From the NCBI GenBank assembly GCA_014549065.1, contig JACDOX010000085.1, forward strand, positions 2,972,367 through 3,036,366: DNA of 64,000 bases, written 5' to 3'. The translations under genes were made by a program, and so were the position numbers. Source of the DNA: Cardinalis cardinalis (lineage: Eukaryota > Chordata > Aves > Passeriformes > Cardinalidae). Under the pieces are notes generated by a model, which worked only from the letters and a program-made list of their open reading frames with translations, was not told the origin of the DNA and did not search any database. Numbering within the stretch: position 1 is the stretch's first letter; each line of letters starts with the position of its first letter. Shown piece by piece: positions 51,914-61,600 of the stretch.

Positions 51914-52230
51914 ATTGCAAGGGTGAAGCTTTGAGATCACAAAGATGAACGGCCAACAGACTGAGAAGCTCCTCGTTTCTCTTTGGGGACACTGAAATGG
52001 ATTCCATCCCTTTGGTGGGTGAGGCTTGAAAGGGTCAGCTTTGCCTTGAGCCGCCATTCCCCAGATGTGCCCCTGTCNTTGCTCTGGCCTGTGGGGTCCC
52101 TGGGGTGCCTCAGCACCCCACAGAGAATTGCTGAGCAGCTCTGCCACTGGGAGGGCCCTGGGCATCCCCTCTCTGCCCTGAGTGAGCCCGGATCTCTCTG
52201 GAGAGCACCCATCCATCCTGTGCCTGGGGC

Positions 52231-52622
52231 CTGGTGTCCATGGCATGGTGTCCGTGGCATGGTGTCCGTGGCCTGGTGTCCATGGCCTGGTGTCCCTGGC
52301 CTGGTATCTATGGCCTGGTATCCCTGGCCTGGTGTCCATGGCCTGGTATCTACGGCCTGGTNTCCNTGGCCTGGTGTCCNTGGCCTNGNNTCCCTGGCCT
52401 NGNNTCCATGGCNTGGTGTCCNTGGCNTGGTNNCCNTGGCCTGGTNTCCNTGGCNTGNTGTCCNTGGCCTGGTNNCCNTGGCCTGGTATCCCTGGCCTGG
52501 TGCCCATGGCNTGGTGTCCNTGGCCTGGTNNCNATGGCCTNGTNNCCNTGGCCTGGTATCNNTGGCCTGGTGNCCNTGGCNTGGTGTCCTTGGCCTGGTA
52601 TCTATGGCCTGGTGTCCATGGC
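52231..52622. repeat. Minisatellite: 28 tandem units of 14 bases
   Basis: The unit is CTGGTGTCCATGGC, with variants such as CTGGTATCTATGGC and ATGGTGTCCGTGGC. The array is 392 bases, exactly 28 units without indels. Most changes fall at unit positions 1, 6, 7, 9 and 10, and N bases are dense at the same positions. Because 14 is not a multiple of 3, the array reads as a 14-residue repeat in several frames on both strands. These frames are not evidence of protein. The array is about 1.7 kb downstream of the GPR139 stop. Confidence 0.95.
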
Positions 52623-54338
52623 CTGGGCCTTCTGTTTCCATTCCCTTCAGGGGAAGGTGAGCTCAGCTCTGGTGGGGCTGGATCTTGCGGGATGTGGGTA
52701 CCAGGCATTGTGCCAACACCATCCCTGTGGCACAAGGGAACCAGGCTCTTGTCCTCAGCAGGACTTCACTTGGCATTTCTTAGGGCATTTGCACCAAAGC
52801 TGAGCCATCCCTGTGTTTTAGAGAGATGTTCTCAGCCCTCTGATCCCACTACAGCAGGACTGACTGGATCTCTCCTCAGAAGACCTCTCTGTGTTCATTC
52901 CTGATGCACCACAAGCTCCCTGCTGGCACTGGAGATGGGCACAGGCACAAACACAGAGTTAGCACCAAGCTACCACTGACCCTGAGGCTCTGCTGTGTGC
53001 ACTGACCATGCTGGGCTTGTGTTCACCACACACCTTCACTGCCCTCACACCACACACTCACACTGCCCTCTAGTAAGTGCCCAGTGAATAAAGAGGTTGT
53101 GGCATGTGGCTCCAAGAGACCACATGCCAAGATCTGAAAGGGAAAGAAATTTAAAAAAATGCATTTTCAGCCTTCCTGTAAATCTCTTATTTTCTACACT
53201 CAGCATTGATGGGATGCTGGTTTTTGAGTGTGAAGGAAGATAAGCTAACCTCCTCTAAATAAGTGGAATACTTAGATCAGCTTAAACTAAGGCTTCAATG
53301 TTTTTACTGCTGTTGGGTATTTAATGAATTTCTTTCACAGTTTTTTGGNNTTTTTTTTAAACAACTAAATGGCAAATCTGCAATAGGATGGCATCATCAA
53401 TCAGGAGAAAATCTCAAGTTGAGGTTTTATATGTTAATCCCTAAAGGCTTGAACATGGGGGATAACTAAGAATCTATATTGATTAAGAAGGAACTTGAAG
53501 GCTTTGATCACTGCTCACAGGAGCAGCTTCAGTGAGAGCCCTGCTTTAGGCAGGACTTGGTTTCACCTTTGAAAGTCCTTAGACACCATGACTGAAATAG
53601 TTGGGGAAAGATGCTGCTTTTGTTCTTGGCTCTAGAAACATCCCTCCCTCCTTCGAGCTCCCCTGTCTCAGTNACATTCTTAAATAACAACTTAAAACAC
53701 GCAAATATTGGCAGCTTGCAGGATTGCTTTCCATGCCAAGGCTGCAACAGGTACTGTATCAGTCCTCAAGCTTGTTCAAATGAGCCACAACCAGGCTTGT
53801 CACCATTTGTGTCTCACAGGCTGCCTCCTGCAAGGAGGCCTTGACAGCACAACTGTGTCTGGTGGCATTTCATGCCAGAATCGACACATCATTTTTGGCA
53901 AGTGCACACTCCAGAAATGGCACCTTCCACAGTACACAAAAGCATCTGTTTACTTTCTCAATAGCAAACTGATGGTCAAGTAAGGTTTTGTTGCGTTTTA
54001 AAACGTTGTAATTAAACACTGCTGTGGCTTTGCCCTTCTGATGACTTTGGATTGCACTGGTGTTGGGATGCAAAACATTTGAGTGTGACTGAACACTAAG
54101 ACTTGAACTCTGAAGCATATTCAAAATGCTATGTAAGAGGTGGAGGTATTTGCCTTCTCACTTGTGCTCCTAAAATCAAATGCTCCTGTTTCCTCCCGAC
54201 AGTCTGATCTGCCCCTGGCCGCCCAGGGAAATGAAATCAAATGACCTCTCTTCAAAACAGCCATTTCAGAAAATTACATCCTGAAGATGTAACCACTTGA
54301 AAGGAACTTGCACCCAGAAACTCCAACTATTGGCCTTT
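52623..54338 (-). other. GPR139: GPR139 3' flank, probable 3' untranslated region in part
   Basis: Immediately downstream of the GPR139 stop on the minus strand. No coding signal is recognised. AT-rich words near 53140-53480 and 53960-54120 are compatible with an untranslated region. The extent is unknown. Confidence 0.45.
53320..53325 (-). promoter_or_regulatory. GPR139: Candidate proximal polyadenylation signal for GPR139 (ATTAAA)
   Basis: ATTAAA on the minus strand about 1.0 kb after the GPR139 stop. It is the nearer of two candidates noted; neither is confirmed. Confidence 0.2.
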
Positions 54339-55273
54339 TCATGGTGATATTTTTATAGGCTTCCCATTCTTATCATACTGGTAAACAAGCATTTTGATGC
54401 AGTGAGAGTTGGCTGGGGAAATCCAAGGGCTGCTCGTTATGGAAAAGTTATGGTTTGTATAGAATTGCACAGGTTGCTTCTGACACTTAAAGAAGGCTTT
54501 CAAGGTGGCAGCTGCCATTGTGCGAAATCTTTTGCTAATAAAACAGTAGAGGAAGAAATTAATTGCAGTGTTCAGCAGCGCCAGCATATTGGCGATGTCC
54601 GACACAATATGGACCAGCCAGCTGTTGTTTATAGGAGACACNTAGAGGTGATACAGTATCATGATTATTCTTGGTGCCCACAGTATGGCAAAAATAGAAG
54701 TTATAGTAAACAAGATNGCTGTCGTTTTCCCCGTGGAGTACCCTCGCAGGCGGAAATTGCTCTTTCGCCGCAGCTTGTACACGATGATGGAGTTCAGGAT
54801 GAAGAAGATGGAGCAGGGCACCAGGTACACAGTGAAGCAGTGCACCCAGATGAGGACGTGGTGCATGGACGTGCTGATGTAGTCCTCAATCCAGATGTTG
54901 GGCCACCAGTAGTAGGGGATGCTGGTGAGGAAGCAGGTGATGTAGACGCTGANGATGACCTTGCGGGTGCGGGCGGGGTAGGAGACCGTGTGGTACCTGA
55001 GGGGGTGGCACACGGCGATGTAGCGGTCNATGGTCAGCGGGACCGTGATCCAAATCGACGTGTGGATGGAAGAAAACTCCAAAACCTCGATTATTTTGTC
55101 CAGTACCTGAGGCATCTGTTTGTTTAAGATGAAGTCTTCCATGAGGAAGTCAACAAAGACGATGAAGAAGAGAACCAGGATGTCAGCAGCAGCTAGAGCT
55201 AGAAGGTAATTATAGGAGGACTTCTGCCTGCGAGCTACAAGCTGGGAGAGGATGATGACTGTCAAGATGTTTG
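54339..55273 (-). CDS. GPR139: GPR139 last coding exon, class A orphan GPCR (first exon missing)
   Basis: Encodes the final 310 residues, equivalent to human residues 44-353, of GPR139. This is a Gq-coupled rhodopsin-family receptor of brain, notably habenula, reported to respond to L-tryptophan, L-phenylalanine and ACTH/MSH peptides. The exon enters at the end of membrane segment 1 (ANILTVIILSQ). It contains LALAAADIL in segment 2, DRYIAVCHPL after segment 3 (DRY at 125-127), FAILWAPR in segment 6 and NTAINFFLY in place of NPxxY in segment 7. The C-terminus ends KNGKPIKISP and TGA. The exon begins with CA after an AG acceptor, completing an Ala codon (phase 1 intron). Similarity to human is very high throughout. 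N bases fall in codons 124, 150, 228 and 253; codon 253 is TAN, where Tyr is expected. No stop or frameshift is seen, so the gene looks intact here. Confidence 0.97.
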
Positions 55274-55285
55274 CTGTGGAGAAAG
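55274..55285 (-). promoter_or_regulatory. GPR139: Splice acceptor of the GPR139 last exon
   Basis: On the minus strand TTTCTCCACAG precedes the exon, a good pyrimidine-rich acceptor. Protein similarity begins directly after it with the completed Ala codon and Asn-Ile-Leu. Confidence 0.85.
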
Positions 55286-56318
55286 AAACACAGAGTTAGG
55301 CTATTAAGATGTAACATCAGATTTTCTGAGCGCTTCCTTGAAGTTGTTCAAGCACTTGGCAACATGACCACCTTAATAAAGTTCAAGAAACCAAAAGGAA
55401 AACATCCCAGTGGGGTCTCTCAGAGAAGCTGTTGCAATGACAGGAGCATGTGGAATCTGTGGAATCCACACCCTGAGCAGGGGGTGCTGGGACTCCTGTC
55501 AGAGCACACAAAGGGCGTGGTAGCAGGAGAAAAAAGCTCACTCACACATTTACTCTTCTTTCCCACCTTGCTTTTTTCACTTTTTCATATAACAAGGGAT
55601 GAATGAGAAGGGTAGTTTATATTTATATAGAATATAAACAGCCCTNGTAGTACTTGAGAGAATTGCTGGAGCACTAAGTGTAGCCAAATTTTAACTACTT
55701 CCTCTTGTTTACTAGAACTTACTGTGCAGTTTTGAATTGAAAAAAAATAAAAACTCCTATTATTCCTACTATCAGTTTGGCTAGAATGAGACAGACAAGA
55801 TTGTTCCCATCAGAGGCTGGTATCACTTGGCTAGAATACTTGAAGAAGTGCATAAAAATCAGAGATCTGGTTTACTGTACAAGTGACTGCCAAATGCTTG
55901 TAGTTGATACTTTCCCAAGTTCTGTAAATCACTTCTGGGCATTCAGTGCTTTCAACATTTCTGCCAGCTTTGATGGATTTCCCAAAAAAAATCAACAATA
56001 ATTGTAAAGATTCCCTTAAACCAGAGAAAAAGGAAGTTAGTAACATAAAGGTAATGACAGCCTAGGACACGTCCTGCAACTGAAAAAATGCTTGTTTTAT
56101 TAAACTGTTTTACTTGGCACTGAAAAAACTTCCTCCTTCATGAATGCCTTCAAAGCCTGCTGTCTGGGAGCAGATTTCTGCCACCAGGGAAATGAACTGC
56201 AGCAGAGTGAATGATCTTGACTAACAGGCCTCACCTATTTCTGTGTTAACTGAATGTATTAATTCTGTTCTTGGAAAAAAATACTAAACCAAAAATGACA
56301 ATCAACTGACTCTTCTCC

Positions 56319-56324
<6 letters not shown>

Positions 56325-56359
<35 letters not shown>

Positions 56360-56393
56360 TACTTTCCTCTAATAAAAAAAAAAAAAAAAAAAA
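56325..56393. repeat. Two poly-A tracts, 33 and 20 bases, 16 bases apart
   Basis: An A33 run (56325-56357) and an A20 run (56374-56393), followed by GAAAAAGAGAAAAAG. The short sequences before each run are similar (CTCCTATATTA and CCTCTAATA). They may be a duplicated retroposon tail or a slipped microsatellite. No element body is recognised. Confidence 0.8.
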
Positions 56394-57685
56394 GAAAAAG
56401 AGAAAAAGAAGCACAATCTTTCCAATGGTTCTGTCTCAAATTGCCTTCAGGGGAATTTTCCCAATTCTGTCCTCCATTAATGTGAATGCAACTGCATTGA
56501 TTTCAGCTCAGTGCAGACATGGGAGACAAGAGGTGATACAGCCAGAACTGCTGTGTCATTTTTCACTTCCTTGCTGAGAAATGCCTCTGCTGTGCCTGCT
56601 GATGAGCCCTGGAGATGCAGTGAGTGATGTACTGTCAAGGAAATCCTCGAGCTGGAGTGTTTATCATGGCTCTGCAGCCACTGCTGGTTTTGGCCAGCCA
56701 GGCTGACTGGCTCAGCTTCACAGATATTGGATGTGACCCATGGGGTGCATCTTCTCTTTAAATCCTCTGGATTTGACTCNTTCCAGCCCCAGCAGCTGGA
56801 GCCAGTGAGCAGCAGGGGGATGTCTGAAGGCCCTGGTCCCTGCTGGTAACTCAGCCTGACTGCCAGAGCAGCTCCTGCAGGGATGCTGAAGCCATGCTGT
56901 GTGCAGGTACAGCAGCCCTGCTCCNCACACTTTCTATCTATTGCAAGGCTCCTGCTGCTTGCTTCTAACCCCACTCTGTTTTGCCACAGGAGCAATTTAT
57001 GAGCAGTCCCTTGTACCCTTTGCCCCTGCCTCTCTCAGGGTTCCCAGCCACAGCAGTGTGCTGAAATGCAAGTTATTTATCTAAGGCCAGTGAGCCTTGC
57101 TTGGTGAGGCAGGTTAGAAAATTGATCTGACAGAGTACACACCAGACCTACCCAATTTTTTTTNGGCAAGGGTTACTGTATCTTGTACNNGAAACGCTTT
57201 CCCTGGGATCACATTAGAGCTTTTTTCTTGCTGGATGATATGAAATATAGTAACACCATTTACTTTGTGATAGCAGACACATTCTGGNGTGCAGTAGAAA
57301 GTTGCCAGTATGCCAGTGTCTTAGCACAGGGTCTGTGAGTATTTTTCCTGCTGCAAATTTTAGGGAAAGTGTGGATGAGCTATGGATGCCTCAGTCCTTC
57401 ATCCATTTCCCAGCCAGTGTTAAGCTGGTCCTTGCTGTGTCCTCAAACAGTATCTAAAGCTCAGCAAAATGGGAAGTGGGTGGGCACACCACTCTGTGAC
57501 CAACTGTGTCCTTGTGCCAGTCTCTCAGTAACTCCTGAGTGTNTCCTCAGTGTGCTGCTCTCCTGTGGGCAAAAATTACCCACTGGGGGTGAAAGGTGAT
57601 AGAAGAGCATTTGTGACCANATTATAACCTTGCTGACACTAATTCTTGCAGTAGCATGGTAGCCTGTGATGAGAACTGTGGCAGA

Positions 57686-57700
57686 GATGATGATGATGAT
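57686..57700. repeat. (GAT)5 microsatellite
   Basis: Five perfect GAT units in non-coding DNA. Confidence 0.8.
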
Positions 57701-58600
57701 GGAGATATAAAAATATTTGTCTCTGCTCTAATGTAGATGGAGCTACATACAGCTGGATAGGTCAGCACCCCTAAACTCTCCTGGATGGTACTCTGCCCAT
57801 TTCTTGCAGAATATTTTCTAGATACTAAGTGGTTAAGATCATTTGAATTTGAAAGAGATTGATCAGTGTGCTGGGAGATGATTAGGGGATGACAGATGGG
57901 AATTTATGCCTGCATCACTTGCTGCAGTGCAGTAGTCTGAATTTATAAATATCTGTTTGAGAACCAGGGCTTGATTGGGGACTAGCTGGCTGAAGCCTTG
58001 AGGTGCTGCTGGCAGATTTAGAAGCAACGGTACAAAATGGCAGTCTCAATTCCTTCCCTCCAGGCATGAGGACATGAGACATTTGAGACACAGCATCCAA
58101 AGTCTCTGATACCCAAACACCTTTGGTCCAGGCTGCCCAAAACAAGGCAACCTTCTAACTCAGCCAGGCTTCACCACAGGACACCTACATCCCTCCTTTG
58201 ACGTCTCTTCTGACTTTNTCAGCTTCTGAGTACAAACTGCAGCACCAAAATTCACACCATTGAGGTTCCCTGTGTCTGAGAGGGATCTTCCTTGAGGAGT
58301 GACTTTGGTCCCTGCGTGGGTTTGGGTTTACTTCCCATAGCAAAGCTGTGCTGCCTTGGCTGCAGAGCCTGGGCAGTCCTCNGTGCCTCAAAGCAGTGCC
58401 TGTGCCCCAGGGCACAGTTTTGCCCCCAGCTTCTCATTTCATGGATTGCAGTCATCACTCAAACAGTGTCTAAACATGACCTTTGCAGGGGATTTGAAGA
58501 GCTGCTTTCAGTCACTATTTTCACTGCCTGTGAGCTTCAGCAGGAGTGGTTGTATCTGTCTAAAGAAGAAATAGGCATAGTTCTGGGCTTTATTTGTGGG

Positions 58601-58625
58601 TTTTGTTTTGTTTTGTTTTGTTTTT
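58601..58625. repeat. (TTTTG)4 microsatellite
   Basis: Four perfect TTTTG units and a T run in presumed GPR139 intron. Confidence 0.8.
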
Positions 58626-61600
58626 ATTGAGAGCACTTTGCACGTACACAGCAGCCCATGCAGTCAAGTGGCCTTTACAGCACAAGCAGCAGCTCCCTGC
58701 ATTGGGAACAAGGTGGTTCTGTGGTTCAGCAGCTCAGCTTTATAAACTACCTACATGAGGAGCCACGAGTGCTGCTCACTGAGCATGATAAACATGAGGT
58801 CATGGAATATAATGGACAGNTTTTACCCAACACAGTTGTTGCTAGGATCACCAGAAATTATTGTGTGATGTGTGAAACTTCTCTGCAGGCTTAGCAGCGG
58901 TCACCTGACNGGCACAGAGAGACAGCTTACAAGTGGGAAATTTTAAGTTGCTTCAGAAAAAATGTTAGTAACACCTCCTTCTCAGATTTAAGAACTCCAA
59001 GAATGTAAGTACAATATGCTAAAAAAAAAGCTGTGAAAAAGGGGTGTTCTGGCTTGAAGGGAATAGATGATTTCCTCTAAGCTAGGAGGCAATATTCAAA
59101 TGCAACCAGGTACTGTGTCCAGCAGGCAGATCTGACCAAGGTTCCTAACACAGCTGCTCACCANTAGCTACCAGACTGGAGATGAGGATGGCATTCAGCC
59201 CTCATTTTGTGTGGGAGCTCTCTGGAGAAGCTGATAACAATAGGTGATTTCTAACAAAGGCGCTAACTAACAGAAGTTATTAACAAAAACCAACCAAACA
59301 AGAATACCGTGGAAATGTAAATNCATTATAATTACTCATGTTGGTTATAGCTGGTCATGTGATCTTTTTAAATGTCCTCTGGATGCTGTTTGCCCTTAAA
59401 GAAGAGAGGGTGGGTCCACATCTTCCTTTTACAACCAATGTAGATCAAACTCAGCACTAAAGCAGATGGGGACAGACTGAACAGTGCTTCAGTTTGTTCC
59501 TCTTTTTTATTATCATATCCTGAGTTCCTTCCTTAAACTGTTGNAAAGCATAAAGGGATACTTTATAGAATACAATTAGTGCAATACAAATTTTGTCTTC
59601 CCAGGGAGTTCCTGTGAGGATTGATTTTTGAAAATAAATGGATTTATTTGTTGTTCAGCTGTCTGAGTGCTGTCAAACAGCACACAGCAAGGCACCCCAT
59701 GAGGGAAGAGCTGTCAGCTTCTGCTAGTGCCTGCATCATCTCCCAGGGAATGGAGAGGGGATATATGCCAGAAAAAAAAAAAANAAACCATAATAAAACT
59801 ATGGTAGGCATAGATGCAGGATTGCTACTGGAGATTTCACAACTTGTGTGAAGGCCCTCGTGTGGCTTGTGCNTAGAAAATCCCACGTGCAGGGACAGAC
59901 AGACCATGCCAGTTCTGAGGGTGGAAGNGCACCTGGAGGTAGAGGATGCCCAAGCTCCTGTCCAGGACAGCCCAAACTCCCTCCTGTGTGCAGGAGCCCG
60001 GGTTAGCTACTGCCAGGGAAAACACAGCACGGCCCTGTGCTTACAAGTCACAAGTGAATGAGACAGTCAGTGCCAGAGGCCACATTCTCACAATGAAATC
60101 TGGCCTCTGGGGCCATTTTTCTCACTGACAGCATTTATTAGCTGAGATGGCCCTGGGGAAGGATGCAGTGAATGAGGTACTCTGCTCTGCAGCTGGCACT
60201 AGCCCTCAGTGGGTCACAGAGGCCAGAGAAGGGTTTCAGCCCAGCACAAGCACTTCCTCCCTGTTGGAGGGCACAGACACAGCACTGGCACAGAGCTGCC
60301 AGTGGCTGATGCTCCCTCTGAGCCTGCCAGCCACTGAGGCTGGAGTGCAGCAGCTTGTCTGGCAGAAAGGTGTCATTACACTGGGCTGCTCTTGGCTCTC
60401 CCAGACCACTGGAGTTTTCCTGGAGCAGTCTGCATAAAATAGGGCTGTTTCTGCAGCATGAGAATGGCCCAGAAGGAACACTGGGCTAGGATGTGGGGAG
60501 GTCTGCTTTGGGCTCACTGGGGCCACATGTGTGTGAATGTGACAGGGATCTGGTTCTCCTCTTGCCATCTTCACCCTCCTTGTCCACCTTTCCTGAGATG
60601 GACCTACAGAGCAGAAAGTCTCTAAAGAATCNCAGACATTCCTCCTGCCACTCCAAAGCCTTATTCAGAGGTACCCAACCAAGGATAAAAATGTCTAAAA
60701 TGCACATCTCAAAGTCTAGCCTTGCATCTTGCTATTAGAGCAGTACAGCTTTCTACTGGAAACTGGTGCTGGGAACAGAAAAAGTGATCTGCAAAATGAT
60801 GTAGAAATCATAAAAGGAATTTGGTTATTCATGCAACATATCTGGACAGACAGGGATTTTCAAGGCAATTTGGGAGTCTCATTTGGCAGGTGCCTGTGCC
60901 TTCTAAATGTGGGCTGCCAGTGCAGTGTAAGGGGTCTCAAGCTGAGTAACTCGAGCTCCAGGGTGACAAAACCATTCTACCCTTTTGATACCAAATGCCA
61001 AAGTACTGAGGCAGGTGCCAAAGGTGTTTCATGGGATGACTGGAATGGAGAGAGGATGTGATTTCATAAGGACAATGCTATGAATTCTTTACTGAACATG
61101 AATAATTAAGAGGATTTTACCTTTGATTGTGGTTTTGCTAAAATAAACCAGTCTTTATGTCTTCCTAAAGCATTAGGTAATGCAATAGGAGCTCATACTT
61201 GCAAACCCCATGGCCAAGCTTTCTCAGAGACAATGCCAATTTTACACAGTATGCAGGAAATTACAGACTTTGTAAAACCACTGCAGTTTGGCTTTATTCC
61301 CCCACAGAGAATATACTGCATCCCCACTAGATATATCANTCTTCAGTGTGCTAGTCAGGACATTGAAGAAAACACACTTGGAGTGAACAAATATGTGAGA
61401 AATATCCTGGTCTGATGNAACTGACTGACAGGTGATTTGTCTGGAGACCCAAAGCAACCTCTAGAGCACCTGTGTGTGCAGGCAATACTCCAGATGATGG
61501 AAAAGATGGAGAGGATTAATGACTGTACATTGCAGGGACTCTGTTTCAGGTGGTAGAAGGGAAGATTTCAGTGTTACAACAGGCAAGCTTCTCTTTTCTT

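Larger units (their letters stand above)
24662..52230. other. Non-coding DNA between GPRC5B and GPR139
   Basis: No recognisable coding exon, tRNA or other RNA gene was found on either strand. Named items inside are listed separately: a composite block at 25040, a 17-base repeat at 27738, a CR1-like relic at 33358, hairpins at 34810 and 43834, a 21-base duplication at 38448, a CR1 tail at 45698, a mild CpG-rich patch at 45950 and an AT-rich block at 50430. Very AT-rich stretches at about 33160-33290 and 36640-36900 look like possible conserved non-coding DNA, but this cannot be judged from one sequence. Confidence 0.6.

Noticed and set aside
51869..52904. Frames of 190-290 codons with a 14-residue repeat on both strands
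   Set aside because: They arise from the 14-base minisatellite, which stays open in several frames at once. Flanks show no coding similarity.
54402..55127. 241-codon plus-strand frame
   Set aside because: Antisense shadow of the strongly conserved GPR139 exon.
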